From positions 1 to 23,070 of the IMG/VR virus record IMGVR_UViG_3300043427_003626: 23,070 bases of DNA, one strand, 5' to 3'. A program made the position numbers and the translations under genes. The notes beneath the pieces are model-generated. The model was not told where the DNA came from, made no database searches, and saw only the letters and a list, made by a program, of their open reading frames with translations. This document shows, one piece after another, positions 6,867-13,313 of the stretch. Source of the DNA: a virus. Position 1 is the first letter of the stretch; every line of letters begins with the position of its first letter.

Positions 6867-7288
6867 CAGATGACCCTGATCGCCATAGCGCCGACATTGA
6901 ACTGAACAGTGTCGCCCTGCTGGACACTGACAGGCGTTGTCAGTTCACCGCTAGCCAGGAAGTTACCTCCAGTGACGGCATCCCAGACGCCAAAATGCGT
7001 CAACGTCACCGTCGAGCCATTGGCTGCGTTCGTCGTGATCTGAACCACGTATGAATTCGTGATTTCACGGCCGCCGCCGGATGCGTTACCAACGGCGCTG
7101 AACGCGCTTGACGCCACCGTGGTGCGATTGGCCGTACCGGTCACGGAAGTCGTGGCATCGTCTACCGTGCCATTCACGCCTGGGTTGCCAGAGTGAATCG
7201 AGATGTGGACATTGCTGAGGGCCGCCGGGAAGGACACGCCCTTCACCCAAGTCAGGATCCTATCCGCCAGGTATTGAGAAAATGCCAT
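6866..7288 (-). CDS. Small virion/fibre-type beta protein
   Basis: The 140-residue product starts with a short helix (AFSQYLADRILTWVKG), then a beta-rich body (NVHISIHSGNPG, SYVVQITTNAANGSTVTLTH) and ends TTPVSVQQGDTVQFNVGAMA. The layout 'helix, ISIHSGNPG, THFGVWDA, GDTVQFNVG' resembles small tail-fibre or decoration proteins of cyanophages and other phages. The exact role is unknown. The start lies 6 nt after the upstream gene's stop, and the stop overlaps the next start, so the three minus-strand genes form one operon. Confidence 0.65.
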   Translation of the reverse strand: MAFSQYLADRILTWVKGVSFPAALSNVHISIHSGNPGVNGTVDDATTSVTGTANRTTVASSAFSAVGNASGGGREITNSYVVQITTNAANGSTVTLTHFGVWDAVTGGNFLASGELTTPVSVQQGDTVQFNVGAMAIRVI

Positions 7289-7294
7289 TGCTGT

Positions 7295-8095
7295 TTAGTA
7301 GCCGTAGCCGTACGGCTTCCTAGCTGTCATCGTAGCGATATTCACGTTGCGCCCCGTCGCTGTACCGCTGATTCGATAGTTTTGCTGGAGCCTGCCGTAC
7401 GGTTCCATGCGACCAATGGCCGCGCCTCTCATGATCGAAAGCGTCAAGGAAATAGGCATGGACCCTCCTGATTTCCCGCTTAGGTTCTTCACCTTGGCGG
7501 GCGCAAGGGGTGTCCCAATCGCGATGCAGGTCCCGGATGCGCTACCAGCGAGCTTGACCAATGCAACACGCGCTATGGGTTCGCCACGGAGCCGAACGAC
7601 GCCCTGGCATTCCAAGTAACGTTGCACCAGGGCATCCACGGAAAAAGGGGTTTCGCGCCACTGGTTCGTGCTGACCGTGAAATAGTAGGTACCCGGTGGC
7701 ATTCGATCCAGAACCCCACTGTTGGCGCTGTTATGAATGGGCGCCATGTACGCAAAACCGTTTTCACCGAGCGGCAACGGATTGTGATCTGCGTCCAAAA
7801 CGCCGACGCTGATGGTGCGGTCCGTGATTGGACGATCCATGCGCTTGACGATGCCGATCTTGGCGATAGCACTCGTCTCAATGCGAAAGAACAGGGTGGA
7901 GCGCCCTGTATGCCCACCCACGATCCCGGTTAGACGCGCACCGAAGTTATCAACGCGACCGAGCTCTCGGGATTTGCTGAGTGAGTTGTACTGCAGATAG
8001 GCTGGTCGGACAAAAGAAGGCGCCGTGTTATCGCTGCCTCCATATGTCCGCCGATACGCTTCCTGCTGGGAGGACTGATCCAGTAAAGACGCCAC
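7295..8095 (-). CDS. Hypothetical virion protein, first gene of the minus-strand operon
   Basis: The 266-residue product is mostly beta-strand and loop. It has a polar N-terminus (SLLDQSSQQEAYRRTYGG), a mid-section with GTYYFTVSTNQWRETPF typical of beta-sandwich proteins, and a basic Gly/Tyr end (ARKPYGYGY). No catalytic motif or family is recognised. Neighbouring fibre-like genes suggest a structural role. The start is taken as GTG at 8095, the furthest in-frame start before a short hairpin. No well-spaced Shine-Dalgarno sequence is seen, so the start is uncertain. Confidence 0.6.
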   Translation of the reverse strand: MASLLDQSSQQEAYRRTYGGSDNTAPSFVRPAYLQYNSLSKSRELGRVDNFGARLTGIVGGHTGRSTLFFRIETSAIAKIGIVKRMDRPITDRTISVGVLDADHNPLPLGENGFAYMAPIHNSANSGVLDRMPPGTYYFTVSTNQWRETPFSVDALVQRYLECQGVVRLRGEPIARVALVKLAGSASGTCIAIGTPLAPAKVKNLSGKSGGSMPISLTLSIMRGAAIGRMEPYGRLQQNYRISGTATGRNVNIATMTARKPYGYGY

Positions 8096-8117
8096 CTACT
8101 TTTAGCCAGTAGGCACC

Positions 8118-8124
8118 ATGCTAG
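8118..8124 (-). promoter_or_regulatory. CTAGCAT, possible -10 for the minus-strand operon
   Basis: On the minus strand CTAGCATG lies 22 nt before the GTG start at 8095. It resembles the (C/T)TAGAATC word found before plus-strand genes, at similar spacing. It has one mismatch and no -35 box, so this is tentative. Confidence 0.25.
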
Positions 8125-8219
8125 TTCGCTCTGCTAAACTCCCAGGCGCCGCCGCACGGGGATCAATCGCACGGCGGTCACTCACCAGCCAAGGGAAACG
8201 GCAAAAACCCAGGCTCCTG

Positions 8220-8254
8220 GAAAAAAGCCCCTGACGCCGTTCTTCTTCGGGGCT
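8220..8254 (-). terminator. Terminator of the intergenic endonuclease gene
   Basis: Reading the minus strand, AGCCCC (8254-8249), a 17-nt loop and GGGGCT (8231-8226) are followed by a run of T (8226-8221). It lies 8 nt beyond the stop of the endonuclease reading frame. It would stop that transcript before it enters the virion operon downstream. The rest of 8096-8262 holds a short hairpin (CCTACT/AGTAGG, 8095-8113) and a CGCACGG direct repeat. Confidence 0.65.
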
Positions 8255-8262
8255 GATTAAAT

Positions 8263-8844
8263 CTAGCGAACTCCACTGCGCAGGCCTCGACGCATCGAGA
8301 CATGAACGTGGGGGTAGACGCGCTTGGCAAAACGTTCGGACTCCTCGGGGCTCAGCTCGATAGCGAAGCCGCCCTTCGTGGTGATCTCTTCCGTAGCCCC
8401 AAAGCCATGACTGTCCAGGAGCAATGCGGCAGACGTGGTCAGCGGCTTTGAGCGGAAATTAGCAAAGGAGATCCGCGTCCCATCCGAACGCCCCCGATCG
8501 CACCAGAGAGTGCGGAGCCCGTGCTCGCCTGCAATGTCCATGGCGATACGGGTGACCTGTTTTTCATCGCGGGGATAAAGCAAGTCGTAAATATGCTGCA
8601 TCTCAGGACAATGCACCAACAAGCGGTGGTCGTCATAAAAGCCGCGTGTGGGGATCGTCAGGATTTCGCTCTCCAGCTGACCCGGGTATGACGCACGCAG
8701 TTGCCGCTGGATATGGCGCAAGTAGGTTAACTCGAGCTCAGAGCGCTGCAGCATCATCCAGGGGCGTCGCTTCCTGCCCAGGTGCTGAATCCTGCCGCTC
8801 CACATACAGTAGCTGAGTGCGGTGGCCACGAATTGAACTGACAT
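8263..8844 (-). CDS. Second domain of a LAGLIDADG-type homing endonuclease, separated by a frame change
   Basis: This frame encodes the second half of a two-domain homing endonuclease. A degenerate LAGLIDADG helix appears at ALSYCMWSGRIQHLG, then basic WMMLQRSELE. Later, IYDLLYPRDEKQVTRIAMDI matches IYNLLYPRGERRITSTVIDM in the first domain, showing the internal duplication. It overlaps the first-domain frame by 107 nt and is offset by one base. Frame B is open upstream to about 8890, so a one-base difference in 8845-8890 could join them. Either the gene is broken by mutation, needs a programmed shift or reinitiation at ATG 8844, or the sequence has an error. The acidic residue expected in the second motif is absent (WSG instead of ADG), which may affect cleavage. 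Confidence 0.6.
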   Translation of the reverse strand: MSVQFVATALSYCMWSGRIQHLGRKRRPWMMLQRSELELTYLRHIQRQLRASYPGQLESEILTIPTRGFYDDHRLLVHCPEMQHIYDLLYPRDEKQVTRIAMDIAGEHGLRTLWCDRGRSDGTRISFANFRSKPLTTSAALLLDSHGFGATEEITTKGGFAIELSPEESERFAKRVYPHVHVSMRRGLRSGVR

Positions 8845-9445
8845 CCCACTGGTTGCTGTTGAACAGGTGTTGGCGACTTCTCGGTGCGTAAGAGCTCAGG
8901 GCATCCTTGAGCTTGCGAGATTGCTCGGCGTCAAACCACAGCCGGGGCCTGACGCGCTCAAGATCGACCTGGGAAACGGCCCCCGTGAGCATCTCCAGCC
9001 ACTGCTGCACCAGGAGCGCTTCCTGCGTGCTGAGCCCAACGCGCGCCAGTTCGGTCGTGCCGCCGGCTTGCGGCCGAGCGCCTTCTGCCCAGAGCCACGC
9101 GGCTGCTTGCGCCCCGAGCATGTCGATCACCGTGCTGGTGATCCGGCGCTCGCCGCGAGGGTACAGCAAGTTGTAGATCGGGAACAGCTTGCTGGTGGAG
9201 ACGCGAAATCGCAGGACGGGAGTGGTCTTGCCATTCGAGCGCGGCGTCGTGTTGTAGGGAACAATCTGGGCCTTGGTGGGCAGAAAATGGCGGAAGTCGG
9301 CGACCTTATCCTCCAGGAATGCGGACTCCGACGGACCAGCGGTCAGGGTCAACTGCACATAACCCCCGCCAGGAGCGCGATATGGGGCAAGGCTGCCGTC
9401 CGCCAGCAGCAAACCCAGCAGGCCCCGGACGTCAGCAGCGTCCAA
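8738..9445 (-). CDS. First domain of a LAGLIDADG homing endonuclease beside the capsid gene
   Basis: The 235-residue frame opens with a LAGLIDADG motif at residues 8-19 (GLLGLLLADGSL), with likely metal-binding Asp16. DNA-binding beta strands follow, then the conserved block SKLFPIYNLLYPRGERRIT. LAGLIDADG enzymes cut long specific sites to spread their own gene. Start: TTG at 9445 with GGGAGA about 7 nt upstream on the minus strand. The last roughly 40 residues (after about NSNQWD) probably do not belong, because the second domain continues in the other frame. The gene is divergent from the capsid gene, whose start is 90 bp away. It is not inside a recognisable intron, so it behaves as a free-standing homing gene. 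Confidence 0.75.
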   Translation of the reverse strand: MDAADVRGLLGLLLADGSLAPYRAPGGGYVQLTLTAGPSESAFLEDKVADFRHFLPTKAQIVPYNTTPRSNGKTTPVLRFRVSTSKLFPIYNLLYPRGERRITSTVIDMLGAQAAAWLWAEGARPQAGGTTELARVGLSTQEALLVQQWLEMLTGAVSQVDLERVRPRLWFDAEQSRKLKDALSSYAPRSRQHLFNSNQWDVSSIRGHRTQLLYVERQDSAPGQEATPLDDAAAL

Positions 9446-9535
9446 AGTTTCTCCCTATAAAACACTACTATAGTAAGAGACAGGAGGCGCTTAGCGCGCT
9501 TTCTCGTACCTTGACAATTTGGAGCGTTTCATCCC
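9446..9535. promoter_or_regulatory. Divergent control region between endonuclease and capsid genes
   Basis: This 90-bp gap is AT-rich at its left side and contains TATAAA (9456-9461) and a perfect 10-bp palindrome, TACTATAGTA (9466-9475), either of which could serve as a -10 element. An AGGAGG at 9482-9487 has no start codon at a suitable distance. GGAG at 9521-9524 lies 11 nt before the capsid ATG at 9536 and is the likely ribosome site. The promoter assignment is inference. Confidence 0.4.
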
Positions 9536-10162
9536 ATGTGGATTGATAACGATTTTCCGAAGCTGCTTGGTGCTGAGCTTTATCGGCCACATCCTTCTTA
9601 CATCGTTGAGATGGCTGTGGAGCCGGTTGTTGTGCATGATTTTGCTAAGCAACCGGGACAGACTGTGCAACTTGATCGATACCGCTTCTGGGGTGCTCCT
9701 GGCACCAAAGATAGCCGTGAACGCACAGCTGATCAAACGCTCGGTACCGCATCTTCGCGTAGCATCGTGAAGGATAAGGTTCTGGTTTCTCTCAAAGAAT
9801 ATACCGGACCCGCAGATCCTACCGATGTTTCTGCACCTTCTACGTTCAAGATCGCAAGGGAGACCTTGCTTACCGCCCAGCGCATGTTGCTGGATACTGG
9901 TAATCTGAATGTCTTCCATCAATCGATCGGAAGCCTTACGCTTTTGGACGATTATCGCCGCTGGCGCGATCGCGTCTTCTGCGATGAATTGTTCAAAGCT
10001 GAAGGCAATGGAGCTGCAGATAGCACCAAAGGTGGCTACTACTATCCGCTGAAGAAAGCAAAGGCGTCTTCTGCGCCTTTCCTGACCTACGCGGCTGGTG
10101 AGTCGGCCAAATTCGATGTCAAGACCGACCTCCTCGAGGTGGTCAAAGACATGCGCAAGCGT
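9536..10162 (+). CDS. Major capsid protein, exon 1
   Basis: Exon 1 encodes the first 209 residues of a 380-residue major capsid protein. It begins MWIDNDFPKLLGAELYRPHP and includes VVVHDFAKQPGQTVQLDRYR, a strand pattern usual for HK97-fold capsid N-terminal arms and E-loops. The exon ends at CGT (10160-10162) on a codon boundary. The exon end AGCGU can pair with intron GCGCU (10172-10176), leaving a U-G wobble at the splice point, as required for group I splicing. Without splicing, translation would add six residues and stop at 10183, losing 45% of the protein. The family call rests on overall resemblance, three-exon continuity and location. Confidence 0.85.
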
Positions 10163-10514
10163 AAAGTAGTTGCGCTCGCCTAGGGCAATCTAGGCGCAAA
10201 CATCCGGTGAATTGCTGGAACCCCTTCTTCGCGTTCATCTCCCTACAACGTGGCCGGCGACGGCGAGCGTGAATGGTTGAAAAGAGGTGAATAGGGCGAT
10301 CAGCAGCCAAGCTGGTCAGGAATGACTAGAAGGTTCAACGACTAGGCCGTACCCTCCAGGCCGGAGGATGAGGGCCAATAGCGCCGGAGAGCTAACACCA
10401 ATGCTCTACGAAGATGGATTGGGTCAATAGAGGCCGCGGGACGCCCCATGCATTGGTGCTCTAGCTCAAGATATAGTCTACGCCCTGGGGATGAGAAACC
10501 CAGGGAGCTACGTG
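10163..10514 (+). ncRNA. Group I intron 1 in the capsid gene (352 nt, no ORF)
   Basis: The sequence shows a complete set of group I core words: P1 (exon AGCGU with GCGCU and a U-G at the junction), GGTGAATTGCTGGAA (10206-10220), GCAGCCAAGC (10303-10312), AAGGTTCAACGACTAGG (10330-10346) and AAGATATAGTC (10467-10477). GACTA and TAGTC pair to form P7. A 7-bp P9 hairpin (CCCTGGG 10483-10489, CCCAGGG 10499-10505) precedes the final G10514. GUU just before the guide can pair with exon-2 AAC as a short P10. The intron is a small ribozyme without an endonuclease gene. The splice sites rest on pairing and frame, so they could be off by a few bases. Confidence 0.88.
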
Positions 10515-10736
10515 AACGTCCCCACCTTCGCTGATGGGTACTACCGCTGCATTGCGGATCCCACCGCAATGATGCACCTGCGTCAGAACGACTCCTTCCG
10601 GGAGATCGCTCGTTACGCAGGTAATGGGATGGTCAACCCCATGCAACCGGAACTGGCCCCCAATGCCAGCTTCTTCCGTGGCATGGGCCCTGCTTACGGT
10701 CAGGCCGGCTTTGTTGCTGGTCAGCCCGTGATGCCT
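10515..10736 (+). CDS. Major capsid protein, exon 2
   Basis: Exon 2 supplies residues 210-283 (74 codons), from AAC at 10515 to CCT at 10736. It encodes NVPTFADGYYRCIADPTAMM, followed by a helix (HLRQNDSFREIARY) and ending in AGFVAGQPVMP. The YYRCIADP segment matches the central strand/helix motif of several phage capsid families. Joined to exon 1 it reads MRKR-NVPTFADG without a frame break. The exon ends in U, as group I splicing needs, and GCCU can pair with intron GGGC (10746-10749), giving U-G at the junction. Confidence 0.85.
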
Positions 10737-11842
10737 GAAACCATCGGGCCTGCATGATGCGAGTCATGCAGCAAACGGGGTGAATTGCGGGAATGCCTCC
10801 CTACTACGGCAAATCCGCAGCCAAGCCAGGCCACAACCTGGAAGGTTCAACGACTAGGTCCCGAGAGGAAACTCGGTAATGGACCCACGAGTGCCCCGCT
10901 ACTTAACCATTTCAATCCAAGTATCTGCTTCCAGCTTCTTCCGCGTGATGCATGGGGCCCCAGCTCCGTAGGTCCACTGCAGGATCTTGCGAGGCTTGCC
11001 GCCAAAGGTCATCGTGAAGAAGGTTTTGCCAGACGGCAAAACGCGACTGTGTATAACTGGCTCGACGGAAAAGCCTTCCGCCACCCAGCTCGACACAGTA
11101 AAGATAATCGCTTGAGAACAACTGCAGAGGTATAAAGACTTCTTTTTGGCGCTAATATGGCCATCGCCGTCAAGAAGACCTCTTAAGCAATGCCCCCGCA
11201 GTTCACGAGGAATCGTCGACGGCAGAAAATGCTGTTCAGTGTTCAAGGTGATCCCTTGGGACACGAGTGACTCAGTTAGCAAGCGACTATGAATCAGGAG
11301 GCGCCCCGATGGGCGTTTACCTTTTCTCGTCACCCTCTCGCAGGATCCCCTGTAATTAAGCAGTTTTGCCAATCCATTCAGGACATCGGCATCGGGAAAC
11401 TGCAGCTCAATTGAAGTAAACTTCGCATTGGGCTTCAAGGATGTGTGACCATCGGCAGCAAGCAGGCCCAGGTAATAGGCCTTGTCCGGGCTGTCGATGT
11501 TCTGGAAGCAGTCAACCCTTAGATCTCTGTGCCAGGGATGAGCTGTGCCCTGTCCTGGGTGGAGCAACTGGCCGCCCTGCAACGAGCGCCTACAACCGGT
11601 GCTCTTCGTGAATGACTGGATTCCGTGGCGTTTACGAAGCACAAAGAAACTAGACGTGGCAATACCAAGCAGCTTGGCTGCCTGGGTATCCGACCATTCG
11701 GATGCCAGTTTTCTGACGGTTTCTTCTGAGATCTCGAGTTTAACTCCCTGCATAGCAACGGTTAAGTAGATGAGATAGTCTGACCTCACGGGATGGCAAA
11801 CCGCGAGAACTGGGGGATAAACAACCCCAGGATAACATAGTG
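10737..11842 (+). ncRNA. Group I intron 2 in the capsid gene (1106 nt) carrying an antisense endonuclease gene
   Basis: The core words match those of intron 1: GGTGAATTGCGGGAA (10779-10793), GCAGCCAAGC (10817-10826), AAGGTTCAACGACTAGG (10842-10858), and GAGATAGTC (11772-11780), whose TAGTC pairs with GACTA for P7. A P9-type hairpin (CTGGGG/CCCCAG) lies just before the 3' end. The homing endonuclease gene occupies the space between P7 strands, in the P8/loop position, on the minus strand. The intron end is placed at G11842 because only AGC at 11843 keeps frame and follows a G. P10 is weak or absent, so the 3' splice site is less certain than in intron 1. Confidence 0.85.
10899..11753 (-). CDS. 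LAGLIDADG homing endonuclease in intron 2, antisense to the capsid gene
   Basis: The 284-residue product has an N-terminal helix-turn-helix-like segment (about 10-45: SEETVRKLASEWSDTQAAKL). Two LAGLIDADG helices follow, YYLGLLAADGHTS at about 93-105 and CLRGLLDGDGHIS at about 189-201, with Asp101 and Asp195/197 as likely metal ligands. Two motifs in one chain mean it acts as a monomer. The family spreads introns by cutting intronless alleles, so the expected target is the exon 2-exon 3 junction. ATG 11753 is preferred; GTG 11789 would extend coding into the P7 strand of the ribozyme. It is read from the strand opposite the host gene, so it needs its own promoter. Both motifs look intact. Confidence 0.88.
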   Translation of the reverse strand: MQGVKLEISEETVRKLASEWSDTQAAKLLGIATSSFFVLRKRHGIQSFTKSTGCRRSLQGGQLLHPGQGTAHPWHRDLRVDCFQNIDSPDKAYYLGLLAADGHTSLKPNAKFTSIELQFPDADVLNGLAKLLNYRGSCERVTRKGKRPSGRLLIHSRLLTESLVSQGITLNTEQHFLPSTIPRELRGHCLRGLLDGDGHISAKKKSLYLCSCSQAIIFTVSSWVAEGFSVEPVIHSRVLPSGKTFFTMTFGGKPRKILQWTYGAGAPCITRKKLEADTWIEMVK

Positions 11843-12136
11843 AGCGGCTTTCTCTTCGAAGGCGTGCGCTGGTTCGAAAGCACCAACATGCCCGAGAAGA
11901 GCCTGCAGGTGACCATCACCGATGCGTCGATCACCAGTGCGGTGACGGTTGCATCCCCGATGCTGTTCTTCGGCCCTCAGGCCGTGGGCGTGGGCATCGG
12001 CGGCAACAATGCGCAGATCCTGCTGAACAATAACGACGATTTCAGTCGTTTCATCATCATGATCTGGTCGCTCTTCGCAGGTTTCGAAATCCTGAACAAG
12101 GACTTCGTCACCGTGGCTTACTCCTTCGTCTACTGA
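11843..12136 (+). CDS. Major capsid protein, exon 3
   Basis: Exon 3 gives the last 97 residues, beginning SGFLFEGVRWFESTNMPEKS and ending NKDFVTVAYSFVY before TGA. It contains a long beta/hydrophobic stretch (VASPMLFFGPQAVGVGIGGN) and an amphipathic segment (FSRFIIMIWSLFAGFEILNK), consistent with the A-domain and C-terminal strand of an HK97-type capsid protein. There is no start codon with a ribosome site at the beginning of this frame, which supports its being an exon rather than a separate gene. The total spliced length of 380 codons is normal for a major capsid protein. It is followed 15 nt later by the next gene. Confidence 0.83.
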   Translation, partial: SGFLFEGVRWFESTNMPEKSLQVTITDASITSAVTVASPMLFFGPQAVGVGIGGNNAQILLNNNDDFSRFIIMIWSLFAGFEILNKDFVTVAYSFVY

Positions 12137-12151
12137 TAGGAGGTAAAACCC

Positions 12152-12802
12152 ATGGCGAAGAAAATCTATCCCGGTAACTACGTCAACCGCCTGAGCTCCT
12201 ATCAGGGCCAGCCGGTGGTTGCAGTCCCGGGTCGCGTTTACTACCACGTCACCGGTTACGCGCTGGTGCCCGACGACAATGTCGGTGCGACTTCGTTCGA
12301 CGTGATCATCCCGTCCCCCGATCGCCGGGCGGACGACAAGCCCCGGGCCAGTATCACTGGTCTGGTGGTCCCCGCTGGTGCCAGCATTTACCACCTCGGC
12401 CTGCGTGTGCCCGACATGCGCAAGGACCGTGGCGTCGGTACCGCGTTCTCGGGTCTCGTCGGCACCGATACCAACCGGCTCAAGCTGGCTGACGCCATCG
12501 GTAACGACGACACCATCACGACCTCGGCCGCTTCGACGACCTCGAGCGAGTTGGCGGTGGCCAGTACGACCGTAGCCCCGAAAGCCACTGTCAAGAGCCT
12601 GGTCACGCCTGCCATCCTGGCTGGAAACGAGACCCTCAAGGTCTACGTGACCAATAGCTCTGGCACTTCGGCTGGCTCGGCCATTTACTCCACCCAGAAA
12701 GGCGGCACGCCGCTGATCGTTGAGGTGGCGTATTTCCTGTCCGACGCCGTGGCTGACCTCGGTGACGTGACGATTCCGTTCATCACCGAAACGAGCGGCT
12801 GA
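12152..12802 (+). CDS. Capsid decoration-like or minor head protein
   Basis: The 216-residue product is beta-rich (PVVAVPGRVYYHVTGYALVP, ASITGLVVPAGASIYHLGLR). Its middle segment is Ser/Thr/Ala-rich (TTSAASTTSSELAVASTT), and it ends PLIVEVAYFLSDAVADLGD. It lies directly after the capsid gene with a very strong Shine-Dalgarno sequence, AGGAGGTAAAA, 5 nt before ATG. This implies high expression and fits an abundant capsid-associated protein. No family signature is recognised, so decoration protein is an inference from position, expression signal and fold pattern. A terminator follows. Confidence 0.7.
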   Translation: MAKKIYPGNYVNRLSSYQGQPVVAVPGRVYYHVTGYALVPDDNVGATSFDVIIPSPDRRADDKPRASITGLVVPAGASIYHLGLRVPDMRKDRGVGTAFSGLVGTDTNRLKLADAIGNDDTITTSAASTTSSELAVASTTVAPKATVKSLVTPAILAGNETLKVYVTNSSGTSAGSAIYSTQKGGTPLIVEVAYFLSDAVADLGDVTIPFITETSG

Positions 12803-12813
12803 CGCGCAGTCGT

Positions 12814-12819
12814 TAAACT
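12814..12819 (+). promoter_or_regulatory. TAAACT -10-like motif just before a terminator
   Basis: GTTAAACTT lies 30 nt before ATG 12850 and 1 nt before the terminator stem. It is a variant of the recurrent TAGAAT word (two changes). A start site 6-7 nt downstream would fall inside the left arm of the terminator, so RNAs begun here could not form the full hairpin. Confidence 0.3.
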
Positions 12820-12820
12820 T

Positions 12821-12849
12821 GGGGGCACCGGCATGGGGCCCCCTTTTTT
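12821..12849 (+). terminator. Rho-independent terminator ending exactly at the next start codon
   Basis: A GC stem (GGGGGC 12821-12826 with GCCCCC 12838-12843) and 11-nt loop are followed by TTTTTT (12844-12849). The next base begins ATG of the following gene. It would end the capsid/decoration transcript. Confidence 0.85.
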
Positions 12850-13281
12850 ATGGCGCTGTATCAGAACAAGCGGAATGGCCAGATCGTGGAGTTCATCAAC
12901 TACCACGACACTGATTGGGCCATGGTCAAGAACGCGACCGGCTCCATCCAGTACGTCGCCCTGGTGGACCTGATCTCCTATGAGCCCGGAAAGGGTCGGA
13001 CTGGCGAGACCCCTGCGCCGCAGCTGCCAAATGGCAGGGCCGACGAGGACACGATTCCTGAGTCGGTGATCCCTGTCGACACCCGGCTGAACATCAACGC
13101 CGCCAGCGCAGAAGCAATTGCCAAGACGGTCAAGGGCATCGGTTACGCCACTGCCAAAAAAATCGTGGAGCTTCGGATGAGCCTTTCCGGCGAGCGTTTC
13201 GCGAACCTCGACCAACTCCGTCGTATCGGCCGCGTGGACTGGGATCAGGTCATTGCTGACGACGTGATCTATGTCGGCTGA
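12850..13281 (+). CDS. Head-region protein with C-terminal helix-hairpin-helix domain
   Basis: The 143-residue product has an N-terminal small beta domain (about 1-45: MALYQNKRNGQIVEFINYHD, then WAMVKNATGSIQYVALVDLI) and a Pro-rich linker. A ComEA-like helix-hairpin-helix domain follows (about 76-137: LNINAASAEAIAKTVKGIGY, ATAKKIVELR, FANLDQLRRIGRVDWDQVI). Helix-hairpin-helix domains bind DNA backbone without sequence preference. In a head-gene setting this suggests contact with packaged DNA or a head-completion role, which is inference. The start codon abuts the terminator U-tract, and there is no Shine-Dalgarno sequence apart from the GGGG of the hairpin. Confidence 0.75.
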   Translation: MALYQNKRNGQIVEFINYHDTDWAMVKNATGSIQYVALVDLISYEPGKGRTGETPAPQLPNGRADEDTIPESVIPVDTRLNINAASAEAIAKTVKGIGYATAKKIVELRMSLSGERFANLDQLRRIGRVDWDQVIADDVIYVG

Positions 13282-13286
13282 ACGCT

Positions 13287-13292
13287 TAGAAT
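13287..13292 (+). promoter_or_regulatory. TAGAAT -10-like motif before the gene at 13314
   Basis: CTTAGAATC lies 6 nt after the stop of the helix-hairpin-helix gene and 21 nt before GTG 13314. The nine-base word is identical to the copy before the fibre gene at 17737. No consensus -35 box is visible. Confidence 0.45.
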
Positions 13293-13313
13293 CAAAAAAG
13301 GTCGCTGCTGCCG

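Noticed and set aside
8118-8234. Plus-strand 38-codon frame starting MLVRSAKLPG
   Set aside because: It has AGTAGG 4 nt upstream but overlaps the minus-strand promoter and terminator elements, is Arg/Lys-rich by composition and leads to no neighbour. TAAACT at 8135 was dismissed for the same reason.
9445-9461. T7-like TATAGGGAGA on the minus strand before the endonuclease
   Set aside because: Only the last ten bases match a T7 promoter; upstream bases do not. GGGAGA is better explained as the ribosome site for TTG 9445.
9536-10183. Reading the 215-residue frame as a complete capsid gene
   Set aside because: The last six codons lie in intron 1; the protein continues in exon 2, and the group I pairings place the junction at 10162/10163.
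10163-10519. Alternative intron 1 junction after AAAGT joining directly to CCCCACC
   Set aside because: It also keeps frame, but the intron would end in T and not G, and the P1 U-G pair would be lost.
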